Shown here one piece after another: positions 1-7,720 of a DNA stretch of 42,796 bases. Under the pieces are notes generated by a model. The model did no database searches and was not told the origin of the DNA. It worked only from the letters and a program-made list of their open reading frames with translations. Source of the DNA: a bacterium (GTDB taxonomy: Bacteria > Patescibacteriota > Minisyncoccia > UBA6257 > JAGOQP01); assembly GCA_021780615.1 (NCBI GenBank), contig JAJXYJ010000008.1:1-42796 (forward strand), written 5' to 3'. A program made the position numbers and the translations under genes. Each line of letters starts with the position of its first letter. Position 1 is the stretch's first letter.

Positions 1-2
1 AA

Positions 3-1181
3 GATTACGAAGAAGCTCTCAAATTAGTTGAAGGCTTAATGAGTCGTGATCCCGATCCGGATTCTGCCGAAGGAGAACAACTCACGCTTCTTACCGCTCT
101 CATCCAAGATTACGAAGCCAAACTATTTCCGGAAACTCTTCCCGATCCGATAGAGGCGATTAAATTTCGAATGGAACAAGCCGATCTAAAACCGGCCGAC
201 CTTATCCCTTACATCGGAAGCAGAAGCCGAGTATCAGAAATTTTATCTGGAAAACGCCAACTTACTCTTGATATGGTCAGAGCATTGTCTGATGGACTTG
301 GAATACCTGCAAAAGTTCTTGTACGAAAGCCAGACTTGGAAAATTCTCAGTATGAAAACTGGGACCCTGCACTATTGAAAGAGATGGACTCACGGGGTTA
401 TTTCGGTAGTACCTCTTTTAAGAAAAATAGCGCATCGACGCTCCTCGATGACTTTTTCTCAATAATCGGAAACCAAACCCAATTAGTTGGGATGTTGCGA
501 AAGACCAGCTATCGATCTTCTCCTCTTACCGATAGACGCGCGCTTACAGCATGGTCAACTCGAATATTGCAAAAAGCTAAAAAAATCAAACCATCCAAAA
601 AATATCAACATGGCACGGTCAATCTTGCTTTTATGCAAGATCTCGCAAGGTTAAGCGTGGAAGATGATGGCCCAATCCGCGCACAGGAATTTTTAAAGAA
701 ACACGGCATTATCCTTGTAGTAGAACCTCACTTTCAAAAAACATACTTGGATGGCGCAGTGCTCTTGCTCAATAAAAACAATCCTATTATCGGATTGACT
801 CTGAGGCATGACCGTCTCGATAACTTTTGGTTTACCTTGATACACGAACTTGCACACATATCTCTGCATTATAACGAGGGTATCAGCTTGTTCTTCGACG
901 AGATAGAAGGCATCAAGGCAGTAAACCTTGACGAAAAAGAGCGTGAAGCCGATGCAATGGCGGAAGAAGCTATTCTCCCTAAAGCAAAATGGGAAGTAAG
1001 TCCGGCCCGGCTGATACCCTCAGCTATGGCCGCTAATAGTCTGGCCAAAGAACTCGGAGTCCATGCCGCGCTTATTGCCGGCCAGATCCGGTACAAGGGT
1101 GGCAAGTATGTTTACCTCAATAAAATTGTTAGCGAAGCTAAAGTCCGGAAATATTTCCCAAATGAAAAGTGGAAAAAATAA
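3..1181 (+). CDS. HigA-like XRE regulator fused to ImmA/IrrE metallopeptidase (5' partial)
   Basis: The reading frame is already open at the window edge, so the true start lies upstream. The first ~100 visible codons match the HigA-type antitoxin layout: a DYEAKLFPE-like linker, DPIEAIKFRMEQ, then an HTH with SRSRVSEILSGKRQLT. The C-terminal half carries the zinc-peptidase motif HELAH (about nt 843-857) followed by a downstream acidic segment (EREADAMAEEAILP), typical of ImmA/IrrE proteins. Members of this fused family act as DNA-binding repressors that may be inactivated by, or carry out, proteolysis, and often sit beside toxins or in phage/defence islands. A toxin gene could lie just upstream, outside the window. 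The next gene starts 1 nt after the stop, suggesting co-transcription. The family call is firm; the regulatory target is unknown. Confidence 0.88.
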   Translation, partial: DYEEALKLVEGLMSRDPDPDSAEGEQLTLLTALIQDYEAKLFPETLPDPIEAIKFRMEQADLKPADLIPYIGSRSRVSEILSGKRQLTLDMVRALSDGLGIPAKVLVRKPDLENSQYENWDPALLKEMDSRGYFGSTSFKKNSASTLLDDFFSIIGNQTQLVGMLRKTSYRSSPLTDRRALTAWSTRILQKAKKIKPSKKYQHGTVNLAFMQDLARLSVEDDGPIRAQEFLKKHGIILVVEPHFQKTYLDGAVLLLNKNNPIIGLTLRHDRLDNFWFTLIHELAHISLHYNEGISLFFDEIEGIKAVNLDEKEREADAMAEEAILPKAKWEVSPARLIPSAMAANSLAKELGVHAALIAGQIRYKGGKYVYLNKIVSEAKVRKYFPNEKWKK

Positions 1182-1182
1182 T

Positions 1183-2268
1183 ATGCTTACCTATAAACAC
1201 TACATACCAATACTTAAGTGGAAAGGGGCGGAACAGGGCGCGCTTAAAGAACTTGATGAAGAAAGAAAAAAGAGCATAACCCCGCTTATTCAATTTGTAA
1301 TGCCACGACAGAAACCAAACGAACAACTTGAAGATGTTGTTCGCCGTTTTGAAGAACAGATTGAAAAGATGCCGGAAAAAATTCTCGATGTTTGGGGTGC
1401 TTCACCTGCCTTCGTTGATTTTAGCCTGCTATACACCACCGAACTTAAAGCAAAAAGCATCGAGAGTCTCTTATCAAAGAGCCCACAGTACGGCATCCGA
1501 TTAATTCCTACGGTACATCTCGGTGACGATGCACAAATACATCGTGCGGCGAGCTCCGTTGCTAAAAAGAATAACTCTGGCATTTGTCTGCGTCTTATTT
1601 GCTCTGATTTCAAAGATGTCAGCGAGTTAAACAAAAGGGTTGATGATTTTTTGACCAGCTACAAGTTATCACCCGATGAGGTGGACCTGCTAGTGGACAT
1701 AAAAGAAATCGAGGAAAATGGAACAAAATATAATCAATATCTATCTATAAGCCAAAGCATTGTCAATCTTTCAGAATGGAGGGGTTTTATCTTTGCCGCC
1801 GGCGCTTTTCCAAAAGATCTGACAAACTGCAAGCTCGACGAAGAGAACTTGCTTCCGCGCTTAGATTGGCAAAATTGGCTTAAGGAATTAAAAAATAGAT
1901 TGGCTAGAAAACCAGCTTTTTCTGACTACACTATTCAACACCCGATCTATGAGGAGTCGTCTCAATTCTTTCACCCAACCACAAGTATTAAATACAGCTT
2001 GGAAAATGATTGGCTGATCATGAAAGGAAAAAAGCAAAAATATAATCTTTATCTTGCCAATGCAAAACTGCTATCGCAAGACAGCCGTTTCTCAGGAGAA
2101 AACTTCAGCAACGGCGATAAATATATCGCTGATCGTGCACGTCATTATGATAAATACATCAAAAATCCTGAAAAAGAAAAAGGTACCGGTAATGCTAAGA
2201 CGTGGATTGAAGCTGGTATAAACCACCATCTGTCATTAGTGGCGCATCAAGTCGCCACTCTGGCCTAA
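1183..2268 (+). CDS. Beta-protein family (T4 beta protein / sce7725-like) protein
   Basis: A 361-residue protein starting MLTYKHYIPILKWKGAEQGAL, the characteristic opening of the Beta-protein family (PF14350-like, recalled by pattern). Family members begin with Y-x-P-I-L-K-x-K-x-x-E and carry repeated TIM-barrel-like D/L-I strands; here VDFSLL, RLICSDF and VDLLVDI fit. I chose the ATG at 1183 because it follows the upstream stop by 1 nt; an in-frame ATG at 1162 would overlap that gene. The biochemical function of the family is unknown; members occur in phages and accessory islands. The 3' end overlaps the convergent sce7726-like gene by 74 bp. In other genomes, Beta/sce7725-type and sce7726-type genes are often neighbours, which supports both calls. 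Confidence 0.75.
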   Translation: MLTYKHYIPILKWKGAEQGALKELDEERKKSITPLIQFVMPRQKPNEQLEDVVRRFEEQIEKMPEKILDVWGASPAFVDFSLLYTTELKAKSIESLLSKSPQYGIRLIPTVHLGDDAQIHRAASSVAKKNNSGICLRLICSDFKDVSELNKRVDDFLTSYKLSPDEVDLLVDIKEIEENGTKYNQYLSISQSIVNLSEWRGFIFAAGAFPKDLTNCKLDEENLLPRLDWQNWLKELKNRLARKPAFSDYTIQHPIYEESSQFFHPTTSIKYSLENDWLIMKGKKQKYNLYLANAKLLSQDSRFSGENFSNGDKYIADRARHYDKYIKNPEKEKGTGNAKTWIEAGINHHLSLVAHQVATLA

Positions 2269-2953
2269 AGAATATAGTTTCTCTGACCTTGGCACCTAGA
2301 GTTTCTTGATCTAAGACGGTCGATAGTTTTTGATAAATGCAATTTCTGGGTTTTGAATAAAATCCTCGCGCTTCGCCGGCCTCCTCTAAAATTTTCAGTG
2401 CCTCTTCTCTCCAAAGAAGTCTTGCTATCGATACGCAATCTTGCTCGCTATTTTTTTCTCCCTCTCTGATTACATTAAAAATAACCGATCCATCCTGATC
2501 AGCTTTGGCAACAATAATACCCCACCAATCGGGTATTATTTTTATTGCATCGTACAGATGAGTTTTGCCTACCACCAAGGTGACTTTATCAAATACTGCA
2601 TTAAATATATTCATTTGTTCTGGCAATCTTTGGAGTGTATCTTGATCGCTTTTAATTTCGTAGCCATGCATGATGCCGTTTACTACAGCGATATCAATTC
2701 TTGCAGTACCATGACTGACGCCCAGCTCCTCGATGATGCGAAGTTTTTTATCTTTCGAATGCTGTTTTTCCAAGTCTTCCTTTAAGGCTGATCGTATGAT
2801 CAGATCGTTTGTTAAAATAATTTTTTGAGTTTGTGTCTCCATAAAAATATAAGGAAGTATCCTATACAATATTTTATCACAAATCGGAATATTTAAGAAA
2901 TAATTTATGCCCAGTTTGACGTATGGATCGGTTTTCTCTTGCTTTTGCGTCAT
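2195..2953 (-). CDS. sce7726 family protein, nuclease-like
   Basis: A 252-residue protein recognised by pattern as sce7726-like. It has an N-terminal LIIRSALKEDL segment, then RIIEELGVSHGTARIDIAVV followed by GYEIKSDQDTLQRLPEQ. The D-I-A-V...Y-E-I-K-S-D core is the classic PD-(D/E)XK spacing (Asp, then Glu-x-Lys), so a nuclease-like fold is inferred. The segment after it (VTLVVG...WWGIIVA) also suits this fold. The upstream small gene overlaps its start by 4 nt, indicating a two-gene minus-strand unit. Its 3' end runs under the last 74 bp of the convergent Beta-protein gene. The start may be internal (METQTQK, about nt 2842), because the first ~38 residues look less conserved. Function is unproven; an accessory or defence role is plausible. 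Confidence 0.75.
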   Translation of the reverse strand: MTQKQEKTDPYVKLGINYFLNIPICDKILYRILPYIFMETQTQKIILTNDLIIRSALKEDLEKQHSKDKKLRIIEELGVSHGTARIDIAVVNGIMHGYEIKSDQDTLQRLPEQMNIFNAVFDKVTLVVGKTHLYDAIKIIPDWWGIIVAKADQDGSVIFNVIREGEKNSEQDCVSIARLLWREEALKILEEAGEARGFYSKPRNCIYQKLSTVLDQETLGAKVRETIFFRPEWRLDAPLMTDGGLYQLQSTS

Positions 2954-3255
2954 TCAATTAGCTTAAATTGGCGTATTTCCTCTATTGCTGTTTCCATATC
3001 ATCAAGTACTTTCTGATAGATCGTTTTGGTCTTTGCTGATTTCGGGTTCGCCTCGGCAAATTTAACATCATCATCGTCTACAAATCCGGCCAGTGAGATA
3101 TAAGCACCGGCAAGAAGTCTAATCCGATCCTTGATTGCTTGTTTGATCTTGGCTTTAGGTTCCGGAAGCGAGGATAGCGGATTCATTGATCCGCGTTGGT
3201 GTGGTAATCGTACATTTTTTGCGTCCCGGAGGACGGCTTCGATGTCCTCGTTCAT
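2950..3255 (-). CDS. small hypothetical partner of the sce7726-like gene
   Basis: A 101-residue soluble, mostly helical and charged protein with no family I recognise. The ATG at 3255 is preferred over the in-frame TTG two codons upstream. A GGCAAGC/GCTTGCC inverted repeat (3257-3280) sits right at the start and could limit ribosome access. The gene ends inside the start of the sce7726-like gene with a 4-nt overlap, so the two are probably translated as a pair. It could be a regulator or accessory subunit of the sce7726-like protein; nothing in the sequence shows which. Confidence 0.6.
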   Translation of the reverse strand: MNEDIEAVLRDAKNVRLPHQRGSMNPLSSLPEPKAKIKQAIKDRIRLLAGAYISLAGFVDDDDVKFAEANPKSAKTKTIYQKVLDDMETAIEEIRQFKLIE

Positions 3256-3307
3256 AGGCAAGCAAGAACATACGCTTGCCCTCGGAACAAGTCCAGCGAG
3301 GAGTCAT

Positions 3308-3338
3308 ATTTGCTTAACTTTTGAAAAGTTAAGCAAAT
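3308..3338. repeat. 31-nt perfect inverted repeat (15-bp arms, 1-nt centre)
   Basis: The left arm 3308-3322 (ATTTGCTTAACTTTT) and right arm 3324-3338 are exact reverse complements around a single G. It lies about 50 bp upstream of the minus-strand sce7726 unit, where an operator or promoter-proximal hairpin could be. There is no U-tract, so it is not a typical terminator. Confidence 0.8.
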
Positions 3339-3565
3339 CGCATTACGGTCTCGAAAATGGTTTACGTTCGGTTCAGGGTTTCTGATCGGTGCAAATCTCT
3401 CACTTCGTCTCAACCGCTCGCCACAGGGGTAAACAAGTGGCAAATTGGGGTTATCCTTCTTTGCATTCGGCCAGCAGTTGGTTCATTTGTGAGAGAACGA
3501 CGGTCGGATACTTGTATTCATCCGCCCAGTCAAACGTTCGAAACTTGCTGAGTAGGGCGAGCACA

Positions 3566-3602
3566 CAACATAAAATACCCCCAGACGGGGTATTTTATGT
3601 TG
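3566..3602. repeat. hairpin A of the GGGGTATTT hairpin cluster
   Basis: A 16-bp perfect stem (3566-3581 with 3587-3602) and a 5-nt loop, with arms ending in TACCCC/GGGGTA. It is the first of three hairpins within ~220 bp that share the GGGGTATTT arm. The stretch 3339-3817 otherwise holds no gene I can support. Confidence 0.75.
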
Positions 3603-3640
3603 GTGAGCTTTGCAGTAGAGGGGTCGAATCTTTGGGGGTC

Positions 3641-3660
3641 GGGGTATTTGTAAATACCCC
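3641..3660. repeat. hairpin B of the GGGGTATTT cluster
   Basis: A 20-nt near-palindrome, GGGGTATTTG then TAAATACCCC: nine base pairs with only the central pair mismatched. It reuses the arm sequence of hairpins A and C. Confidence 0.7.
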
Positions 3661-3747
3661 GTGTCGGAAATTATTCAAAACCGAGGGTTTTGAAAACGCA
3701 GTCCTGAGTCTGTCGAAGGACGAAGTTGTGAGATTCCTACCTGCGGA

Positions 3748-3789
3748 GCAAAATGAAAATATCCCCCAAAGGGGTATTTTTATTTTGCT
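3748..3789. repeat. hairpin C of the GGGGTATTT cluster
   Basis: An imperfect stem: the left arm (AGCAAAATGAAAATATCCCC) pairs with a right arm running from GGGGTATTTTT to TTTTGCT around a CAAA loop. It ends 30 nt before the promoter at 3818 and could act as a weak upstream terminator. Confidence 0.65.
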
Positions 3790-3817
3790 TGGTACGGACT
3801 CGAACCTTCCGGAAGGG

Positions 3818-3845
3818 TTGACGTACTGCCAAAAAGCTGTACAAT
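3818..3845 (+). promoter_or_regulatory. sigma-70-like promoter
   Basis: TTGACG (3818-3823), a 16-bp spacer, then TACAAT (3840-3845). It would start transcription near 3852 and give a leader of about 110 nt before the gene at 3964. Confidence 0.7.
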
Positions 3846-3890
3846 ATGTGCAGTCTTTTGATAATACAAATTTCTTTTCTTAAGAAAGGT

Positions 3891-3938
3891 TTATTAGTTA
3901 GTTTTTGTTTCTTTATGGAGGTAAAAACTAACTAATAA
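3891..3938 (+). promoter_or_regulatory. leader hairpin with an SD-like loop
   Basis: Perfect 16-bp arms (3891-3906 TTATTAGTTAGTTTTT with 3923-3938) enclose a 16-nt loop containing ATGGAGGT, which looks like both a start codon and an SD. It lies in the predicted 5' leader of the gene at 3964, just upstream of that gene's own SD (AAAGGAAAG). A cis-acting RNA or protein-binding element is inferred. Confidence 0.6.
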
Positions 3939-3963
3939 ATAAAAATATATAAAGGAAAGAGAA

Positions 3964-4569
3964 ATGAAAAGAATTATCTCCGAGCAAACAACCATAAATG
4001 CGGGGTGGTTTTCCATAAAGCCGGATGACATTGTTATTATTGACATAATCAAAAATATTCACACCCTGGGCGATTATCTCAATTTTACCAAGGTAGGATT
4101 ATCTGAATCAATCTCCAACGCTGATATGATCGGCGAACTTAAATCTAAAGGGATCTGGGTGGATGGTAAGATAGAAAGGCTTATTCAATCAGGTTTTTTT
4201 AAAGAAGGTTTAAGCGATTCACACCATGGAATTTATGACCAAGTGGCAATCATAAAAGGAAGAACGACATATTGCCGACACCCCTCTGTTCTGATAAGAG
4301 ATGGTTTTCCAGAAGACCTTTATTTGGTGCCACCAGACGTCACATTCCAAGTGGCATATATCATATCTCATTTTGTCACCAAAACATTCCTCAATATTCA
4401 TAATATGGATAGAGTTTTCATTATGAGTGAGCCATTGGAAAAACTGAATGAGGAAGATGACAACCTGATCATCGAATGGGATCCTTCCTATGGTCATTGT
4501 ATTACCACTGCCTTGTACTCAAATCCGTATAGCGGGGACACCAACGCGGGGTATTTGTTCTTTATTTAA
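3964..4569 (+). CDS. hypothetical protein, 201 aa
   Basis: I do not recognise a family. The protein is soluble with no signal peptide or membrane helix. The N-terminal half includes WFSIKPDDIVIIDIIKNI and a TLGDYL helix; the C-terminal half has PPDVTFQVAYIISHFVT and ends in an aromatic, glycine-containing tail. It is well isolated as a single-gene unit: consensus promoter at 3818, structured leader, SD AAAGGAAAGAGAA just before the ATG, and an intrinsic terminator immediately after the stop. That arrangement makes it a real, separately controlled gene even without a known homologue. Confidence 0.75.
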   Translation: MKRIISEQTTINAGWFSIKPDDIVIIDIIKNIHTLGDYLNFTKVGLSESISNADMIGELKSKGIWVDGKIERLIQSGFFKEGLSDSHHGIYDQVAIIKGRTTYCRHPSVLIRDGFPEDLYLVPPDVTFQVAYIISHFVTKTFLNIHNMDRVFIMSEPLEKLNEEDDNLIIEWDPSYGHCITTALYSNPYSGDTNAGYLFFI

Positions 4570-4607
4570 AAAAGAGCAGTGAATACCACTGCTCTTTTAT
4601 TTTTTTC
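4570..4607 (+). terminator. intrinsic terminator
   Basis: An 11-bp stem AAAAGAGCAGT (4570-4580) with ACTGCTCTTTT (4588-4598), followed by a T-rich tail. It begins directly after the TAA stop of the 201-aa gene. Confidence 0.85.
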
Positions 4608-4644
4608 AAAAAATTCTCAGTACCATCTAATAAAATAACAATCA

Positions 4645-4673
4645 TTGACTAGTGTTTCAAATAGTTGTATTTT
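4645..4673 (+). promoter_or_regulatory. sigma-70-like promoter
   Basis: TTGACT (4645-4650), a 17-bp spacer, TATTTT (4668-4673), placed about 50 nt before the ATG at 4729. Confidence 0.65.
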
Positions 4674-4728
4674 CACTTCAGGTGAGTTCACATAAGAACT
4701 CTTTACAAATTAATAACGGAGGTAAGTC

Positions 4729-5151
4729 ATGGCTAAAGCAGTAGTCGAGGGAGGGTCGAACAATGTTTCGGCTTCCCAGTTGAAAGATTTTTTTCGTAAG
4801 ATAGATGAAGGGAGTATTACGAAACACACTCTTCAGATTTTTCTGGAAAATGGAATCTTAAAAAACAAGGATGTCATTGATTTATTAAAAAAGCTTGCCG
4901 AGCAAGACAAATATATCGAAGATTTGAGGGATGTTTTAAGGTTCTGTGCTCGCGACGATGTTGGTACGTATTACCAACAACAGTCGGCTCTGAATATGCT
5001 CAAGGGAACCAAAGTGGCGTGGGATAGACACAATCCGGATGGTACATTCACACAAAAAGAACTTAATTGGATACGATCCTGTGGTGGGGATGAAGCCGTT
5101 ATCAAGGTTCTTAATTATGAAAAAGAACTTCTTTCTTTGAGAAAGAAGTAG
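4729..5151 (+). CDS. hypothetical protein, 140 aa (recurring Patescibacteria-type family)
   Basis: The protein starts MAKAVVEGGSNNVSASQLK after a strong SD (CGGAGGT, 7-nt spacing). It is helical and soluble. The SASQLKDFFRKIDEGSI...LQIFLENG segment resembles an N-terminal module I have seen in many short hypothetical proteins of Parcubacteria, where it precedes variable C-termini; this is recall, not a search. The C-terminal part (HNPDGTFTQKELNWIRSCGG) ends in a coiled KELLSLRKK tail. It has its own promoter and a downstream hairpin. Function is unknown. Confidence 0.75.
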   Translation: MAKAVVEGGSNNVSASQLKDFFRKIDEGSITKHTLQIFLENGILKNKDVIDLLKKLAEQDKYIEDLRDVLRFCARDDVGTYYQQQSALNMLKGTKVAWDRHNPDGTFTQKELNWIRSCGGDEAVIKVLNYEKELLSLRKK

Positions 5152-5284
5152 TTCATTTACTCACCATAGGTCCCGTAATTTAAATTTGCGGGACTTTGCG
5201 GGTCTCTGGAGTTTCTTTTTGGTTGGGTATGTGCAGGAGCAGATAGAGGGGATTCACTGATGCCCCAGCATGACTGACGTAGTT

Positions 5285-5311
5285 AATCCCGGATTATTTC
5301 CGGGATTTTTA
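5285..5311 (+). terminator. intrinsic terminator
   Basis: Stem AATCCCGG (5285-5292) with CCGGGATT (5300-5307), then a T-run. The same stem recurs at 28285. A weaker hairpin (GTCCCG...CGGGAC, about 5169-5194) lies nearer the stop of the 140-aa gene. The rest of 5152-5432 shows no gene; it includes the 12-bp palindrome TGTACTAGTACA near 5405. Confidence 0.75.
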
Positions 5312-5335
5312 TTTTCCCAAAAAGTTTTTAATATT
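5307..5335 (+). repeat. 29-bp direct repeat, copy 1
   Basis: An exact 29-nt match to 7548-7576 (TTTTATTTTCCCAAAAAGTT...AATATT). Both copies begin in the T-tract of an intrinsic terminator. Confidence 0.85.
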
Positions 5336-5432
5336 ATTGAACAACGAGAGCAATATAAAATGTAGAAAACATGTTGATACACATGAGGTCAAAAATTTAA
5401 AATCTTGTACTAGTACATAAAGCTTGAGCTTT

Positions 5433-6086
5433 TTACCTCTGACCATTCCACTCAGCAAGGAATTGTTCAAGATATTTTTTCATATATGCATTTCTTTTTT
5501 CTGCAATTTTTTTTGCCGTCTTAGTATGCATTAGATCTTTTAAAAGTAAAAGCTTTTCTTCAAAATGATGAAAGGTGGAACTGTTGAGCTTTTGATAGTT
5601 TTTTGTAGAGTTTATTTTCTGTGCTTTTTTTGTTGGATTATACAGAGGTCTTTCTTTGCTTCCGCCATACGCAAACGCACGAGCAATACCAATGGCACCA
5701 ATGGCGTCCAATCTATCTGCGTCTTGAACCACATAAAATTCTTTGGATGCATTATCTCTCTTGTTATTGAGGGATTTACTAAAAGACATATTTTTAATGA
5801 TAAACATCACATGCTTAATGACTTCATTGGAAATTTTTTGCTTTTTGAGAAAGTTTTCTGCGATGGTGTAATCATCTTCTTCCTGTTTTATAACTTTACG
5901 ATCTCCGATGTCGTGAAGGAGTAGTGCAAGTTCAATGACAAAAGTGTCAGCTTTTTCGGTTTTGTTTATTAATCGAGCATTATTAATGACCCGCTCAATG
6001 TGCCACCAATCGTGCCCGGTACCTTCACCCGTAAGAGCTTTCTTAACAAAGTTTTCTGTCTTTTTAAGGATGAGTTCCCTTTTCAT
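5433..6086 (-). CDS. HD-domain phosphohydrolase, YpgQ/YedJ-like
   Basis: A 217-residue protein with the full HD signature: GHDWWHIERV (H25, H29), LLLHDIGD (H58-D59) and the later metal ligand segment QDADRLDAIGAIGIARAF (D122, D124, D127). Length and motif order match the YpgQ/YedJ family, whose studied members hydrolyse nucleoside triphosphates in a metal-dependent way; a housecleaning phosphohydrolase is the likely role. The conserved YGG-rich stretch AFAYGGSKERPLYNP after the last Asp is also typical. It is transcribed alone on the minus strand, opposite to its neighbours. A short AAAGCT/AGCTTT hairpin follows the stop and may act as a weak terminator. No clear SD is seen. Confidence 0.85.
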   Translation of the reverse strand: MKRELILKKTENFVKKALTGEGTGHDWWHIERVINNARLINKTEKADTFVIELALLLHDIGDRKVIKQEEDDYTIAENFLKKQKISNEVIKHVMFIIKNMSFSKSLNNKRDNASKEFYVVQDADRLDAIGAIGIARAFAYGGSKERPLYNPTKKAQKINSTKNYQKLNSSTFHHFEEKLLLLKDLMHTKTAKKIAEKRNAYMKKYLEQFLAEWNGQR

Positions 6087-6190
6087 ATATTACATTATAT
6101 AAAAATTACTCAGCTGAAGCCACTACGCTTACTGTTCAATGGTATTTAGAATTGGGATACGCAGTGGTCTAGTTAAAAGTATCGAAATAC

Positions 6191-6219
6191 TTGACTTATA
6201 TTTACTATTATTATATAAT
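6191..6219 (+). promoter_or_regulatory. near-consensus sigma-70 promoter
   Basis: TTGACT (6191-6196), a 17-bp spacer, TATAAT (6214-6219), 47 bp before the ATG at 6266. It is the best promoter match in the window. Confidence 0.75.
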
Positions 6220-6265
6220 ATAATTTCAATATAAACGAAATTTGATAACTAAATAGGAGGTTGCT

Positions 6266-7513
6266 ATGAAAGAGCTCGGTTCGCCAGAAGTAAAGCTGGT
6301 TTTAAATGGGGGAAAGAACATTCTTGATAGTGCCACTGTTCCAGTAGAGTGGCATTTTTCGGACGACATTAATAATCACAATCCTCAAAAGATTGTCGTT
6401 ATTGATATTTCTGAATCTCAGGAAGAAATGATGGAAGACGATTATATACATATACCGACTAAAAATTATTTGTTGATAAAACCAACGGAATTAGTCAGTT
6501 ATATACAGATACAAAAGCCTGGGGTTCATAATCTCATCTTCATTGTATCTTGTGGGCCAGATCCCAAAATAGCGTCGGCGGTCATTAGGAAATGTCTTGG
6601 GAGTATATATCTGTATCCTAAAGACATAGAAGTAGGCAGGATAAGTTCCGATTTCTATGGGTATTCTATTTATTTTAAAATAGTAGAATTTGAAATTCCC
6701 AAGGAATTATTTGCCAAAAGATCGGAAACACCTTTTGGAAATTTTGTATGGAGGTGGACTAATCGATGGTATAGCAAAGAACCCGCCGATCAATGTGCCT
6801 ATCGTAAACGAAAATTTTTTGCGTTTACCGCACAGCCAATTCTTTTGATTATTGGTAGGCTTATTACTGGCATCTTTGGAACGGTCTATGGAATAGTCCT
6901 TAGTATCATTCTTCTTCTTACTGGCTTTCGACCCATTCTTCCTCATAAATTTCTCTACGGAGCATGGATCAATCTTGATGAATTTAAATGGAGCATAACA
7001 GAATATGAGTGGTATAGTCTTAAGACCAATTGGAGATGGTGGGGACTATCGGGAAATGGATCAACAAGGAAGTACATGCCTATATATTGTGTCCCCATAT
7101 TTATTCCCTCTGAGATTCTGATGGGGATATCTTTCTACAAAGGAGTAATTGGATTTATACACTTTGGGATGATTAATCCCTTTGTAATCCTCGAATGGAT
7201 GGCATTAGTAATTTCATCCGTTATTATTCTCATGCTAGTAAGGAAGGTCTCTAAAGGGGTAAAGGAATATAGGAAACGCAGGCCTGCTCCTGTGGGGGAT
7301 GTTCAAGTTGTAAAAGCTTCTAAAAAAGTTTTGTCGCTGCGAGAGCGCAGAACGATAGATAAAATAAACTTTTTAAAAGCAAATGCGTCCATACATCAGG
7401 TGCCAAACAAAGTGGATGTTAACGAAATATTAAAAAAGGTTAATATCCGTACTCAGTTTAAGCTGAGCTTCTGGGCAACAAAAGCGAAGGTGTGTAGGCC
7501 CTTCGCGCGATAA
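6266..7513 (+). CDS. hypothetical membrane protein, 415 aa
   Basis: No family recognised. The soluble N-terminal ~185 residues are followed by a strong membrane segment (about 190-220, PILLIIGRLITGIFG... to LLLTG), an aromatic-rich stretch (WSITEYEWYSLKTNWRWWGL), and two further hydrophobic helices near 270-295 and 305-335. The C-terminal ~80 residues are basic and soluble (RKVSKGVKEYRKRR; KASKKVLSLRERR). It has a near-perfect promoter, SD AGGAGG with 7-nt spacing and an intrinsic terminator, so it is a self-contained single-gene unit. The large soluble N-terminus and positively charged tail suggest a cytoplasmic-facing sensor or scaffold; that is only inference. Confidence 0.75.
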   Translation: MKELGSPEVKLVLNGGKNILDSATVPVEWHFSDDINNHNPQKIVVIDISESQEEMMEDDYIHIPTKNYLLIKPTELVSYIQIQKPGVHNLIFIVSCGPDPKIASAVIRKCLGSIYLYPKDIEVGRISSDFYGYSIYFKIVEFEIPKELFAKRSETPFGNFVWRWTNRWYSKEPADQCAYRKRKFFAFTAQPILLIIGRLITGIFGTVYGIVLSIILLLTGFRPILPHKFLYGAWINLDEFKWSITEYEWYSLKTNWRWWGLSGNGSTRKYMPIYCVPIFIPSEILMGISFYKGVIGFIHFGMINPFVILEWMALVISSVIILMLVRKVSKGVKEYRKRRPAPVGDVQVVKASKKVLSLRERRTIDKINFLKANASIHQVPNKVDVNEILKKVNIRTQFKLSFWATKAKVCRPFAR

Positions 7514-7519
7514 TTCTTT

Positions 7520-7552
7520 AAGGTTCACATGATATGTTATGTGAACCTTTTA
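7520..7552 (+). terminator. intrinsic terminator
   Basis: Stem AAGGTTCACAT (7520-7530) with ATGTGAACCTT (7539-7549) and a T-rich tail, 6 nt after the 415-aa gene's stop. Confidence 0.85.
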
Positions 7553-7576
7553 TTTTCCCAAAAAGTTTTTAATATT
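7548..7576 (+). repeat. 29-bp direct repeat, copy 2
   Basis: Identical to 5307-5335, again fused to the tail of a terminator whose stem is different. After it, 7577-7720 shows no gene; an 8-bp inverted repeat (GTATTCAT/ATGAATAC) lies about 20-50 nt before the next ATG. Confidence 0.85.
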
Positions 7577-7720
7577 GTTCAATAACCTCAATATTTCTTC
7601 GCAAGTGCGAGTTATGCACAGAGGGCGGTATGACAAGATGACTGATACGTGCTAATCTTGAAAGAGAATTGTATTCATATATTCAAATAGAATGAATACT
7701 TATATTTTCTTTAATATACT

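Noticed and set aside
3785-3830. Minus-strand tRNA-like T-arm text (GGTTCGAGTCC)
   Set aside because: The surrounding stems (acceptor, D, anticodon) cannot be formed; the T-stem itself does not pair properly.
3389-3883. 164-codon open frame through the hairpin cluster
   Set aside because: It runs through three inverted repeats and a promoter, has no SD, and its translation resembles spurious repeat-derived proteins.
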